A DNA stretch of 64,000 nt from Alteromonas sp047556435 (GTDB lineage Bacteria; Pseudomonadota; Gammaproteobacteria; Enterobacterales; Alteromonadaceae), in NCBI RefSeq assembly GCF_047556435.1, contig NZ_CP180210.1, positions 744,001 through 808,000 of the forward strand, written 5' to 3'. The stretch's first letter is position 1, and every line of letters starts with the position of its first letter. The notes below the pieces were generated by a model, which did not search any database, had not been told where the DNA came from, and was given only the letters and a program-made list of their open reading frames with translations. Positions 44,844-55,300 of the stretch are shown here, in pieces. A program made the translations under genes and the position numbers.

Positions 44844-45476
44844 TTAGTCTTGCGCAGACAACCAGACAATAAGATCAACAATGTCATCCATTGTCATATC
44901 AGAAGTAAAAGTCGGCTGATATTTGCCGTTCACAATAAAGCTGGGTACGCCACTTAAGTACTGGCGGTACTGATCGATTTGCTTATTGTTTTTCTGCAGC
45001 ATGCTGTTTACACCAAAGCTGTTCGCCAGCTTGTCGAATTCTGCAGCCTCAACACCATTGACCACAAAGATATTGCGCAGATCTTTCAGGCCGGTTACCG
45101 ACGCGCGTTGCTCGTGGATGTAGTTGAAGATTGCCGCGTTCATGGCTTCTTCCTGTTTGATCGCACGACCAATCATCATGGCTCGGGTTGCATCGTCCTG
45201 AACGTCCGACCCGGTAAAGCGCATGAAGTTAACGTGCACTTTAGTAAACTTAACGTCATCACCGGCTTTGTCTTTCATCTGTTTTACCAGTGGTTCAAAG
45301 CGATAGCAGTGCGGACACCAGTAAGAAAAGAACTCTTTGATTTCAGGCTTCGCAGTAGCTGGCTCATCAAGCACAATATAGTGCGTGCCTTCTTTCCAGC
45401 GCGCGCCCTGTTCCTGGGCACAAGCCTGAAGTGGCAGCATCAGCGCCATCAGAATGAATAATGCAAATTTTTTCAT
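44844..45476 (-). CDS. dsbA: Thiol:disulfide interchange protein DsbA
   Basis: 210 residues from the ATG at 45476; a longer frame upstream has no signal-like start. A signal peptide (KKFALFILMALMLPLQACA) directs it to the periplasm. The thioredoxin-fold active site is FFSYWCPHCYRFEP with Cys54 and Cys57 (CPHC, the DsbA form), and the cis-Pro loop is SGVPSFIVNGKY. It introduces disulfides into exported proteins and is recycled by DsbB. In E. coli dsbA lies directly after srkA; here srkA is 2.6 kb away with btuB between. Confidence 0.93.
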   Translation of the reverse strand: MKKFALFILMALMLPLQACAQEQGARWKEGTHYIVLDEPATAKPEIKEFFSYWCPHCYRFEPLVKQMKDKAGDDVKFTKVHVNFMRFTGSDVQDDATRAMMIGRAIKQEEAMNAAIFNYIHEQRASVTGLKDLRNIFVVNGVEAAEFDKLANSFGVNSMLQKNNKQIDQYRQYLSGVPSFIVNGKYQPTFTSDMTMDDIVDLIVWLSAQD

Positions 45477-45762
45477 TTTATTTCCCTTGGGGTAATGCCT
45501 AACAGCCGAAGAGAGTATCATAAGGGTTTTGACACGCCTAGTTCGGCTGCAACGGATTCACTGTGTAACGTATGTTTTTCTGACAGTGTTCCTAAGTGAA
45601 GGGGAGCTCATCATCAGGTATCAACACCTGGACGCCTTCTGCACAGATACTCATGTCAGGATATAACCTTATCGTACGGATATTGAAGTGGAATTCGACA
45701 CGCAACGCAGAAAAACACGACAGGCGTAATAAAATATCAGCTAAGTGATGGGTAGATAAGAA

Positions 45763-45792
45763 ACCGGGTTTATACGACGGTATAAACCCGGT
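45763..45792 (-). terminator. Hairpin terminator of btuB
   Basis: A perfect 13-bp stem (ACCGGGTTTATAC and its complement) with a GACG loop lies 49 bases after the btuB stop. On the minus strand it is followed by TTTCTT. Confidence 0.7.
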
Positions 45793-45840
45793 AGGTGCTG
45801 ACTCCTCTGCGTATTTAGGCAAAGTAGACAGCAATGGCGG

Positions 45841-47757
45841 TTAGTATTGCAGCGTAATACTCAGCAGCGCGCTGCGGTCATCACCACGATACCCGACGAT
45901 GTCCTCAAAGCCCGCATTAAACGCATTGTTGATGCGCAGGTTCACACTCCACAGGGCGTCAATCTGATATTGCGCATTAAGCGTTACCAGCGTGTAAGGA
46001 TGCAGACCTATAGTTTGGGCTGCCGCCGGATACGGCGGGTAAAATGTATCCAGGCGTGAGCCGGTATAAGCGAGTTTCGCATACGCTGTGAACTTGTCAG
46101 TATCAAAATTGCTGCGTACGGTTACCGCACCCTGGTGGCGGGCACGTCTCAGCTCTGTAATGTCACCAGCCCCACTATCCTGACTGGCATCCAGATAGCT
46201 GTAGCTTAAGGTAATGTCGGTGCCGTTCAACGCCCAGTTCAGACTGGAGTCGATACCTCTGCGCTCACTGTCGCTGCCAGCATTTAGTGCTGTGGCACCC
46301 AGGTCAGGTACGAACACATAACCGAGAATTTCATCTTCCAGTTGTGTGAAATACGTGCTGACTTCTGCACTGACATTATCCCAGTTTGCACGTAAACCCA
46401 GCTCTATTTCACGACTGACTTCAGGCTCCAGATCTGGGTTCCCGATAAAGGATCCGGGATAGTAACCGAAACGCTCAGTGAAAGTCGGGTTTTTCACTGC
46501 CTGACCGATACTGGCAAACAGAGCGTGCTGTGTATCAAGCTGCCAGGTGGCACCAGCACGTGCACTAAAGGCGTCATCAAACTCAGTGTTATCGTCGTAA
46601 CGGGCGCTTAATGTAGCAGTGATGCTGTCAGTAAACTGTTTACCGGCTTCGCCGAAAACGCTGCTGGTGGTGTCATGGCGGTGTTGATTAGGATCGCCAT
46701 AGTCTGTTGGGCCACGCTGCTCAAAGAAGCGTTGTAAATACTCCAGGCCGACGGCTAGTTGCCAGCCGTTCTCAGTTTCAAAACGGTTCAGCCATTGAAA
46801 TTGCATGCGCTCGCCAGTCGTGCCGCCGGCATCCGTACCGCTGGTCATGTTATCCGCGTCGTCGCTACGCCAGTGAATAGATATATCGCTCTGATAACCT
46901 GAATCGGCTGCGGAATACTGCCAGTTTACTTTGCTGGTAAGCTGGCTACCCTCGGTAACATTGTCGGCATCAGCAGGCAGACCCGTAGTGAAATCTGTCG
47001 CATCATACTCGTTCTCGTAATCTACCGAGCGCAGTGTAAATGTCAGGCTATGCTCATCTGTCAGTCTGGTGTTCAGGTTCAGGCCGGCAGTGAGGTTTTT
47101 ATAGCCGTCGTCTTCCGGGCCCTGGCGTGAAATATTATCGCCGGCCGTTTTCAGGTAGTCGGCGTAAACCGTGAACCTTGTATCCTCGTGCTGCGTGGTG
47201 GCATTCACGCCGCCCTGCCAGGTTTGCTGCGTTCCGATTCCCGCGTGCGCAGTAACGTGATTCCCCGGCTTATTATTGCCGCTGGAGGTGGTGATGCTGA
47301 GTACACCGCCTACTGCACCGCTTCCCCACAGTGCACTTTGAGGACCGCGCAGCAACTCAATGCGCTGAACATTGGCGGTGGTCAGGTGGGCCAGGTCAAC
47401 CAGGCTGCCCTGGCCGATATCATTAGCAATAACGCCATCAATTAACACCAGCAGGTGGTTACTTTCGCTGCCACGCAGGCGGATTTCAGTGAGCGAACCC
47501 GGGCTGCCCGATGCCGCGATGCTCACGCCAGGGAGACCTCGCAGTAAATCGGTTATTTGTGTCGCGCCAGAGGCCTGTATGTCTTCAGCAGAGAGTACAC
47601 TCACCGACGCCGCAAGCTTTGATAAGTCGAAAGGCAGATGGGTACCCGTGACAGTCAGGGTTTCAATCTCGTTTTGCGTTTGTGCCAGCGAGTGGCCAGA
47701 GTAAGAAAAAAGGGCAGCCGCAAGTGGCGCCACAAGTCGTGCGTGTGTTTTGGTCAT
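45841..47757 (-). CDS. btuB: TonB-dependent vitamin B12 receptor BtuB
   Basis: 638 residues with a signal peptide ending in SGHSLA. The TonB box is ETLTVTGT, and the plug runs through DLLRGLPGVSIA, VLIDGVIANDIGQGS and VQRIELLRGPQSALWGSGAVGGVLSI. The barrel ends in LSITLQY with the terminal aromatic. It moves cobalamin across the outer membrane. The assignment is fixed by the cobalamin riboswitch in its leader, which should shut expression off when B12 is present. The gene has its own terminator and no downstream btu genes. Confidence 0.93.
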   Translation of the reverse strand: MTKTHARLVAPLAAALFSYSGHSLAQTQNEIETLTVTGTHLPFDLSKLAASVSVLSAEDIQASGATQITDLLRGLPGVSIAASGSPGSLTEIRLRGSESNHLLVLIDGVIANDIGQGSLVDLAHLTTANVQRIELLRGPQSALWGSGAVGGVLSITTSSGNNKPGNHVTAHAGIGTQQTWQGGVNATTQHEDTRFTVYADYLKTAGDNISRQGPEDDGYKNLTAGLNLNTRLTDEHSLTFTLRSVDYENEYDATDFTTGLPADADNVTEGSQLTSKVNWQYSAADSGYQSDISIHWRSDDADNMTSGTDAGGTTGERMQFQWLNRFETENGWQLAVGLEYLQRFFEQRGPTDYGDPNQHRHDTTSSVFGEAGKQFTDSITATLSARYDDNTEFDDAFSARAGATWQLDTQHALFASIGQAVKNPTFTERFGYYPGSFIGNPDLEPEVSREIELGLRANWDNVSAEVSTYFTQLEDEILGYVFVPDLGATALNAGSDSERRGIDSSLNWALNGTDITLSYSYLDASQDSGAGDITELRRARHQGAVTVRSNFDTDKFTAYAKLAYTGSRLDTFYPPYPAAAQTIGLHPYTLVTLNAQYQIDALWSVNLRINNAFNAGFEDIVGYRGDDRSALLSITLQY

Positions 47758-47814
47758 GATTGTTCTCGTCTCGCACTCCGCCCGAGTGCATTACGTTGAA
47801 AAGGATCCATTATC

Positions 47815-48025
47815 TGGACATGCGTATCGGGCCGGTATCCGGGCTTGCTTCTGGCTGTAATCAGCCGCTCGTCACGCCTTCCCGTCAGTCTCGCTGACAG
47901 TGGCTTGTGCTGGTTGTGACAAGTGATCGCATGGCGATCGAAAGCTTACCGTTGCGGGGGCAGCGTCAGACTTTCACTGACTTCCCGTTTACCCTCAGAC
48001 ACTGACAAGTGGCTGAGGCACCACG
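47815..48025 (-). ncRNA. Cobalamin riboswitch in the btuB leader
   Basis: On the minus strand the leader contains, in order, GGGAAGTCAGTGAAAGTC, CTGACGCTGCCCCCGCAACG, the B12 box with GCCACTGTCAG and GACGGGAAGGCG, and a closing GCCCGGATACCGGCCC stem. These are the conserved elements of AdoCbl riboswitches and lie directly upstream of btuB. Ends are approximate. Confidence 0.92.
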
Positions 48026-48089
48026 AACGCGGCGGAGTATATCTAAGTGTATGATAAATAGAAAGTGTTGTAGCCGTGCCTTGTGGCCA

Positions 48090-49061
48090 CTACATGCCAA
48101 CGGTGAGCGTGGGTTCATCCAGCGCCGCGAGCTGCTCTTTCAGCGCCAGAATCTGGCCTTCCCAGTACTTTGGCTCAGCAAACCAGGGGAAAGCACGGGG
48201 GAACGCGGGGTCTTCCCAGCGACGAGAAAGCCACGCCATATAGTGAACCATGCGCATGGCACGCAGCGGCTCTATGAGGGGAAGTTGACGTTTATCGAAA
48301 GTGTGGAACTCTTCATAGGCTTCAACCAGCGTATCGAGCTGCAGCAACTGCTGTTGGCGGTCACCACACAGCATCATCCATAAATCCTGAATGGCTGGCC
48401 CCATGCGACAGTCATCCAAATCGACAAACATCGGGCCGTCACGCCACAAAATGTTTCCGGCGTGGCAGTCTCCGTGTAATCGAATCGAATCGTGAGACGT
48501 AAAACGGGCGCTGGTCTCTTTAATGACCGGGTCGAGGATAGCGAAAAAGGCGGTTTTCAGTGAGTCCGGCAGCAGGGTACTGTGCTCCAGCACCTGACGA
48601 GGCTTCACCAGAAAACTGTCAGTGTCCAGCTGCGGGCGTTGAATAAAGGGCTTGCTTTGCGCCACCAGATGAATACGGCCAATAAAACGGCCCATCCATT
48701 CAAGCTGATCTAAGTTATCCACCTCAAACTGCCGGCCGCCTACGGAGGGAAACACGGCAAAACGGTAGCCCTCGGCATGATGGAGAGTCTGGCCGTCAAT
48801 GATCATGGGTGGCACCATGGGGATATCGGCGTCAGCCAGCTCAAGCGCAAAATCATGCTCTTCCTGAATTTGCGCATCAGTCCAGCGGGCCGGACGATAG
48901 AATTTCACTACCATCCTCTGGCCATCGTCAGCCTGGAACTGATAAACGCGGTTTTCGTAACTGTTTAAGGCCAGCAGGCCGGTTTGCGGAAAAATGCCGC
49001 AGGCTTCCAGGGCGTTGAGAATAGTATCTGGCTCAAGCCCTGAAAAGGCAAAGTCTGTCAT
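48090..49061 (-). CDS. srkA: Stress response serine/threonine kinase SrkA (YihE/RdoA)
   Basis: 323 residues. The aminoglycoside-phosphotransferase-like kinase fold is shown by the ATP-binding NSYENRVYQFQADDGQRMVVKFYRP, the catalytic LHGDCHAGNILW and the metal-binding FVDLDDCRMGP. Length and motifs match E. coli SrkA, which counters stress-induced cell death in the Cpx response. It follows ccoG by only six bases, so it is probably the second gene of the ccoG operon. E. coli places it directly before dsbA, an arrangement loosened here. Confidence 0.92.
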   Translation of the reverse strand: MTDFAFSGLEPDTILNALEACGIFPQTGLLALNSYENRVYQFQADDGQRMVVKFYRPARWTDAQIQEEHDFALELADADIPMVPPMIIDGQTLHHAEGYRFAVFPSVGGRQFEVDNLDQLEWMGRFIGRIHLVAQSKPFIQRPQLDTDSFLVKPRQVLEHSTLLPDSLKTAFFAILDPVIKETSARFTSHDSIRLHGDCHAGNILWRDGPMFVDLDDCRMGPAIQDLWMMLCGDRQQQLLQLDTLVEAYEEFHTFDKRQLPLIEPLRAMRMVHYMAWLSRRWEDPAFPRAFPWFAEPKYWEGQILALKEQLAALDEPTLTVGM

Positions 49062-49066
49062 GAAGT

Positions 49067-50500
49067 CTACCGGTAGAGGAATTTGGTTGGCTCTTGTATC
49101 TCTACTGTATCACCGTCACTGTTGGTTGTAGACACACGGAACTGAATTTCTGTAACTGGGTCTTCCAGGTTATAGGCATCAGTGGCCACAGACACCGGCA
49201 TGCTGAAGACTTCGCCACCGTCCACAGTGACTTCAGTATCGCCAATAAAGCGGTAATCCGGTAGCCCCAGAACTTCAATCGAGTAAGTGTATTGTGTTTG
49301 CGATTTATTCAATACTTTCAGGGTGTATACATTCTCAATCAGACCGTCGTTAGTTTCCCGATACAAAGAATTACGGTCGCGGATGATATCCACTTCCAAC
49401 GGGACACGCATCATCAGGTTTGCCGTCAATAACCCTATCATGACCAGCAGAACAACAAAGTAGCCCACCAGTTTGGGACGCAAGAAGTGCGTTTTACCAC
49501 CCGACAACTCTTCTTCTGAGGTAAAGCTTATCAGCCCCTTCGGGTAGCCCATTTTATCCATTACGCCGTTACAGGCGTCAACGCAGGCACCACAGTTAAT
49601 ACATTCATACTGCAGACCGTTTCTAATATCGATACCGGTTGGGCACACCTGAACACACAGGTTGCAGTCGATGCAGTCTCCCAATCCTTTTTCGTGCACC
49701 TCTTCATGTGTCAGCTTGCGGGGTCGGGGGCCACGTTGCTCACCGCGACGGCTATCGTATGACACCGTAAAGGTATCTTTATCGAACATGGCTGACTGAA
49801 AGCGAGCATATGGACAGATATGCGTGCACATGATCTCACGCATATAAGCGGCGTTACCGTAAGTACATACGGTGAAAAACAAAACGGAAAATACCGCCCA
49901 GAAGCCGGCGTTAAAGGTGAAAAAGTCGATAAACAGCTGGCCTATGGGGGTGAAGTAACCAACAAAAGTGAGGGATGTGAGCAGCGCAACGGCCACCCAG
50001 GCAGTATGTTTTAAGGTTTTGCGCCAGAATTTGTCGACGTCCATGGGACGTTCGTCAAGCTTCATGCGCTTGTTACGGCTGCCTTCAATTTTCTCTTCAA
50101 ACCAGATGTAGATGAAGGTCCAGGTGGTTTGCGGGCACATAAAACCGCACCAGACCCGACCGGCAAACGTGGTAACAAAAAACAGTGCGAATGCCGAAAC
50201 AATGAAGATGTATGCCAACAGGGTAAGATCCTGCGGCCACAGAGTGAGCGAGAAGATAGTAAAACGTTGCTCCATAATATCCAGTAACACCGCCTGATGC
50301 CCGTCATACTGAAGCCAGGGGATTACGGCAAACAGAGCAAGAAAGAAAAAGCCGAAAAAGCGGCGGAAGGTTTCCAGTGGCCCCTGTACGGCACGCACGT
50401 AAATACGGCTGCGCGAAGCATAACGCCTGTCATTGTCGCTCTGGGCTGGCTTGTGGACTTTCACCGGTGTCACGTTTTTCACCGGGATCTGCTCGTTCAT
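49067..50500 (-). CDS. ccoG: Cytochrome c oxidase accessory protein CcoG
   Basis: 477 residues. Five membrane segments occur in the first half, with Cys in the VWCGFMCPQ and MCTHICPYARF segments. A ferredoxin-like domain has two 4Fe-4S motifs (CIDCNLCVQVCPTGID and CINCGACVDACNG). A C-terminal immunoglobulin-like periplasmic domain follows one more membrane helix. CcoG (FixG/RdxA) reduces copper for assembly of cbb3 oxidase. The ccoNOP genes are not in this window. An FNR-type box 68 bases upstream fits low-oxygen induction. Confidence 0.95.
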   Translation of the reverse strand: MNEQIPVKNVTPVKVHKPAQSDNDRRYASRSRIYVRAVQGPLETFRRFFGFFFLALFAVIPWLQYDGHQAVLLDIMEQRFTIFSLTLWPQDLTLLAYIFIVSAFALFFVTTFAGRVWCGFMCPQTTWTFIYIWFEEKIEGSRNKRMKLDERPMDVDKFWRKTLKHTAWVAVALLTSLTFVGYFTPIGQLFIDFFTFNAGFWAVFSVLFFTVCTYGNAAYMREIMCTHICPYARFQSAMFDKDTFTVSYDSRRGEQRGPRPRKLTHEEVHEKGLGDCIDCNLCVQVCPTGIDIRNGLQYECINCGACVDACNGVMDKMGYPKGLISFTSEEELSGGKTHFLRPKLVGYFVVLLVMIGLLTANLMMRVPLEVDIIRDRNSLYRETNDGLIENVYTLKVLNKSQTQYTYSIEVLGLPDYRFIGDTEVTVDGGEVFSMPVSVATDAYNLEDPVTEIQFRVSTTNSDGDTVEIQEPTKFLYR

Positions 50501-50567
50501 TCGATACCCTTTTTATACAAATGGTGTGTCAGCAGGTCGAAGTATAACAACCCTGTAAACACCTGGC

Positions 50568-50581
50568 TTAATGTAGATCAA
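50568..50581 (-). promoter_or_regulatory. FNR/Anr-type box upstream of ccoG
   Basis: Minus-strand reading TTGATCTACATTAA matches the FNR consensus TTGAT-N4-ATCAA in nine of ten positions. It ends 68 bases before the ccoG start, a position suitable for activation. cbb3 oxidase genes are classic FNR targets. Confidence 0.6.
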
Positions 50582-51068
50582 ATTATTGCGCGCTGGTTCA
50601 GATAAACATGGTTAAAAGCGTTTATGTAAACCGCGTCAGGATTGACTGCACCGTAGCGAAGCCAGGATAAATAAGCGCGCATAGTCTACCGCTTCTGTGT
50701 GGGCGTTGACCATGCGCAAGGGGCAGTAATCCGGTGTGCGCCTCAACCTGTGCGGCTAATGGAGGAAATACCCTGGTTTCCATTACGTTAGGTATGAAAT
50801 TACCCCCAACTCTGGTGTCGCTTCCATGTAGACGAATAGTTGCTACTACACCGATGGCTCTGCAAGTTGGCGGAGGGCTTGATGCGCGTAGCGGTATAAA
50901 AAAGTAAGTACCTGCTGCGTGTTTAGAGACTATTCAGCGGCGGCTTGCGTATATTAATTGATATATCTATGTATAAATCCCGTTACTGTACGCGCATGGA
51001 AATCATACTATCGTTACGCTGTCTTAAAATCACACAGCGATTTGCTTTACCGGGTAGGCCAAAAAGTT
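50582..51068. other. Intergenic region, no gene seen
   Basis: No supported reading frame was found between the ccoG box and the small gene at 51069. The upstream parts of longer frames here lack coding character. Promoters for both flanking genes are presumably present. Confidence 0.4.
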
Positions 51069-51446
51069 ATGTTTCGTTCCTTTGTTGTTATCGCAGAAAT
51101 TATTGTCCTTACGATCGTTCTTCGATCGTCTTTTGTGCAATATCTGTTTGCAGATGCACAAAATACAGTTTCAAACTGGCTGGTGGAAATTGCAGAAATA
51201 CCGGACAAAGCTGAACTCGCCAAGCTCAATGAAAGGGTGTCTCCGAATTTTCAGGCGATGCGTCCCTACCAGAGAGACTATCTCGATCGCATTATGCAAA
51301 GCCGTACCGGCGTCAATCATTTTTACGAGCTTTACTGCATTAAGGGCGATAAAAATCCCTATATTTCAGGTGCGTCGTTACGCTACTTCTGCACCTCTAT
51401 TCAGCAAACTCAGCTACTTGATATGGCGATGAACCGTTCAGGTTGA
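51069..51446 (+). CDS. Small membrane-anchored protein, 125 aa, function unknown
   Basis: Start at the ATG at 51069, immediately before a hydrophobic segment (MFRSFVVIAEIIVLTIVL); longer frames upstream look non-coding. The remainder is polar with two Cys (YCIKGDKNPY and YFCTSIQQ) that could form a disulfide if exported. The ribosome site is weak. I recognise no family. It lies upstream of the DUF3016 gene with a 94-bp gap. Confidence 0.5.
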   Translation: MFRSFVVIAEIIVLTIVLRSSFVQYLFADAQNTVSNWLVEIAEIPDKAELAKLNERVSPNFQAMRPYQRDYLDRIMQSRTGVNHFYELYCIKGDKNPYISGASLRYFCTSIQQTQLLDMAMNRSG

Positions 51447-51540
51447 ATTCAGTAACAATGTATATACTTACTTAATGCAAGAAAGCCGCGCTGCGTGTGT
51501 TTACGTGACGGCGGCTATCCATCTGACACAGGGGGTATAT

Positions 51541-52065
51541 ATGAAATATCGTTCAGCCTTTTCCGCCATCCTTCTGGCTGGTTTGTCGGCACCCGTCTGG
51601 TCTGCCGCGGAAGTTGAAGTGAAATGGGAAGATCCGGACTCCTTCACCGACGTGAAGCCTGCCAACGAATCACGGGGCGGATTTCAGAAGCGCACGTTTA
51701 ACGCCCTCGAAGAATACTTTGCAGAACTGGCAGAGTCATTGCCAGATGGCCAGAAGTGGTCTGTCACAGTCACTAATTTAGATCTTGCCGGGCAGGTGTG
51801 GCCAAGCAGCTTTGTCGGCTTCGGAAGTTCAGCGGGCACAGACATCCGACTAATTAAAGAGATTGATATCCCACGGATCGCGTTTAGCTACACGTTGACC
51901 GATGCGTCGGGTGAAACAATTAAAAGCGCGGATGTGAACATAAAAGATATGGGGTTTATGGATGGCCTCGCTCGAAAACGTCACCGTGATAATCTGGCAT
52001 ACGAAAAAGAAATGATCCGTGAATGGTTCAATGAGGAAATGACCGATGTGGTTGTAAAGCAATAG
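51541..52065 (+). CDS. DUF3016 family exported protein
   Basis: 174 residues from the ATG at 51541 with GGGG upstream. A signal peptide (SAFSAILLAGLSAPVWSAA) precedes EVEVKWEDPDSFTDVKPANES, the conserved start of DUF3016, and RIAFSYTLTDASGETIKSADVNIKDMGF. Members are small periplasmic proteins of marine gammaproteobacteria with unknown function; the DPDSFTD motif is invariant in the family as I recall it. A strong terminator follows, so it does not run into the nuclease gene. Confidence 0.78.
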   Translation: MKYRSAFSAILLAGLSAPVWSAAEVEVKWEDPDSFTDVKPANESRGGFQKRTFNALEEYFAELAESLPDGQKWSVTVTNLDLAGQVWPSSFVGFGSSAGTDIRLIKEIDIPRIAFSYTLTDASGETIKSADVNIKDMGFMDGLARKRHRDNLAYEKEMIREWFNEEMTDVVVKQ

Positions 52066-52117
52066 TCACAGATCTGCTGTCGGATTTCTTTACACAACAA
52101 AAAGTGAAAAAAACGCG

Positions 52118-52157
52118 CCGGAAAATCAAATACTCTTTGATTTTCCGGTTTTTTTTT
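52118..52157 (+). terminator. Strong Rho-independent terminator after the DUF3016 gene
   Basis: Arms CCGGAAAATCAAA and TTTGATTTTCCGG around TACTC are followed by nine T. Confidence 0.93.
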
Positions 52158-52289
52158 GCGTGTTTCCTGTTCGCGAAAGTGTCGGAAAAATTAACACGGC
52201 AGTCGACGTTTAAATTATGTTAAGTTATTGATATTTATGTAATGTTAAAATATTTGTTGATTAAATGGTCAAGGTAAGATTACTGTCAT

Positions 52290-52317
52290 AAAGGACTGTT
52301 ACATTTTCAGTCCTTTT
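52290..52317 (+). promoter_or_regulatory. Terminator-like hairpin in the leader of the nuclease gene
   Basis: Arms AAAGGACTG and CAGTCCTTT, loop TTACATTTT, ending in TTTT, 56 bases before the nuclease ATG. If the promoter is upstream, in the AT-rich stretch at 52200-52270, this could act as an attenuator. Otherwise it marks the transcript start region. Confidence 0.4.
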
Positions 52318-52372
52318 GTGCATTGCAGTTTAATGTGCAGGATACGCAACAAAATCAAAAATAGGGATCCAC

Positions 52373-55300
52373 ATGACATTACGCTACCCAGCGTTGTTAG
52401 CTGCGATGTTCTCTACATCTGCACTAGCGACAGATATTTTTATTAACGAAATTCACTATGACAACGCCAGCACGGATAGCGGCGAGTTTATTGAAGTGGT
52501 CGCCCCACAGGGAACTGACTTATCGGCTTACAGTGTTGTTCTTTACAATGGCAACAATGGTAACAGCTATAACACGCTGTCATTTTCTACGCCGACAAGC
52601 ACCGAAGGCGGGAAAGACATCTACGATTTTTCGCTTCCCACGAACGGCATTCAAAACGGCAGTCCGGACGGATTGGCGCTTATCGCCGATGATGGTTCGG
52701 TGGTTCAGTTCCTCAGCTACGAAGGTACGTTTGTCGCAAACGACGGCGCAGCAGCGGGCACAGAGAGTACTGATATAGGCGTTAGTGAGACCAGTTCCAC
52801 GCCAGTAGGCGCTTCATTACAGCTGGCAGGGCAGGGAACAGTTTACGCAGATTTCACATGGGGGGTTCGCGAAACCAATACCCAGGGCGCAATAAACGAA
52901 GAACAGACATTTAGTCTGCCGCAGCCTTTTATCAACGAAATTCATTATGACAACGAAGGCGGCGATACCGGCGAGTTTATCGAAGTCGCTGGTGTGGCAG
53001 GTCTGGACTTATCCGGCTACACATTAGAGCTATACAACGGCAACGGTGGTGCCAGCTATGACACAGTCATACTCAGCGGCATCATCCCGGATGCTGATAA
53101 CGGCTATGGCGTACTCGCCTTTGCTCGGTCAGGTATACAGAACGGCGGACCTGATGGTCTGGCGTTGGTTGACCCGCTCGGTGAGGTGATTCAGTTTTTA
53201 AGCTATGAAGGCAGCTTCACCGCAGCAGGTGGGCCGGCTGATGGGTTAGTAAGTGAGGACATTGGTGTATCTGAGACAAGCAGTACACCGGTGGGTTATT
53301 CGCTACAACTTACTGGCACCGGTACTGCCTACAGTGAGTTCAGCTGGCAAGCACCAATGGCTGACACCTTCGACGCCGTCAACACTGGCCAGTCATTTGG
53401 CTCTGGAGATGATGACGGTGGCGACGATGGTGGCGACGACGGCGGCGATGATGGTGATACCGGCAATATCAGCGGATTGTTCATCAACGAATTCCATTAC
53501 GATAATGTGAGCTCGGACACCGGTGAAATGGTTGAAATTGCTGGCCCTGCAGGAACTGATTTATCATCAGTGACAGTCTTACTGTATAACGGCAACGGCG
53601 GTGGCATTTACGAGACCCTTACATTCTCAGGCACCATCCCTGATCAGCAAAACGGCTTTGGTACTGTTTTCGCTCCTGCAGGAAGTCTGCAAAATGGCAA
53701 TGACGCTATTGCGCTGGTCGTAGGCGATACTGTGGTTGAATTCATCAGCTACGAGGGCGAGGTAGAAGCAACCGAAGGACCCGCTGCAGGCATGACCAGT
53801 GTCGATCTCAGCGTTTCCGAAACCAGCAGTACACCGGTTGGCTATTCACTGCAAAAAGTGGGTAGCGGCAATAAGGTATGCTCATTCGTTTGGACCGAAC
53901 CTTCTCCGGAAAGTCCCGGAAACATCAACACTAATCAGACTTTCACTGTGGAAGATGATGCCATCTGTAGCGGTGATGACAATGGAGTAGTACTTGGCCA
54001 GTGTGGTGATGATGCCACGCTCATAAGTCAGGTGCAGGGGGCTGGCTATGTTACGCCGTTTAACAGCCAGGATGTGATCATTGAAGGCGTTGTCAGTGCG
54101 GTATTCCCGGCGTTAAATGGATTCTATATTCAGGAAGAAACCGGTGACTATGACGCTGACGACAGTACATCAGAAGGCGTGTTTGTGTATACCGGTACCA
54201 GCGATATGATGGTTACTGAGGGGCGCGTTGTCAGACTGTCTGGCAGTGCCGGAGAGTTCAACGATGTCACCCAGGTATCACTGGACTCAGAAGTACTGGA
54301 TTGTGGAGCTGGTGCAGTCACTCCTGTCGTTTTGTCATTGCCGGTTGAACAGTACAGTGACTTTGAGTCGCTTGAAGGCATGCTGGTTGAAAGTGGCGAA
54401 ACCTGGACTATCAGCGGAAACTTTAATTACTTTAGTTTTAACGAGCTCATCGTTTCAAATGGTCGCCTATACAATCCTACGCAGCTTTATCTGCCAGGCT
54501 CCGAAGAGCAAATCGCAGCCAGTGATGAGTATACCCGCAACCATATTATCGTAGACGACGATGCGAATGGTTTCGTGTATAACGCCGATACTGACAGCGG
54601 CGATTGGTTGCTGCCAGCAGACGGTCTTAGCCCTTTCAACCCGTTGCGTGCAGGTGACGAAGTCAGCAATGTTACCGGTGTTGTCGGTTACGGTTTTGGC
54701 GAGTATCGCATCTACACCCTTGCAGAACCCCAGTTAACCCGCGTTAACTTCCGCGAAGAACTGGATGTTGAAGAGGGTAACCTGCATATTGCCAGCTTTA
54801 ACGTGCTGAACCTGTTCAATGGCGATGGCAATGGTAGCGGATTCCCGACCGAGCGCGGTGCAGACACGTATTCAGAGTACGAGCGCCAGCTTGCGAAAAT
54901 TATCAGTGCGCTGGGTGACATGAATGCGGATGTACTAGGCCTGATTGAAGTGGAAAACGATGGCTTCGGCGAAGACAGCACTATTGCGCAGCTGGTTGAC
55001 GAGCTAAACGCGGCATTCGGACCAGATACCTATGCGTATATTGATGTTTCTGCAAACGATGAAAGCGGCTTGCTGGGAACGGATGCCATTATGTCTGCGG
55101 TGATTTATCGCCCTTCAGTGGTGTCGCCAGTAGGAGCACCAAAGGTATTGATGGAAGCCAATGCGATTACCGATGAATACGGCTCACTGTTCCGCGACCG
55201 CGGCACCCGTCCTTCTGTCGCGCAGCGCTTTAAGCATATGCAGTCAGAGCGCGAGTTTGTATTTAACGTAAATCACCTTCGCTCCAAAGGAAGTGCCTGT

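Noticed and set aside
45592..45834. 80-aa minus-strand frame between btuB and dsbA
   Set aside because: It spans the btuB terminator hairpin and has no ribosome site or recognisable protein features.
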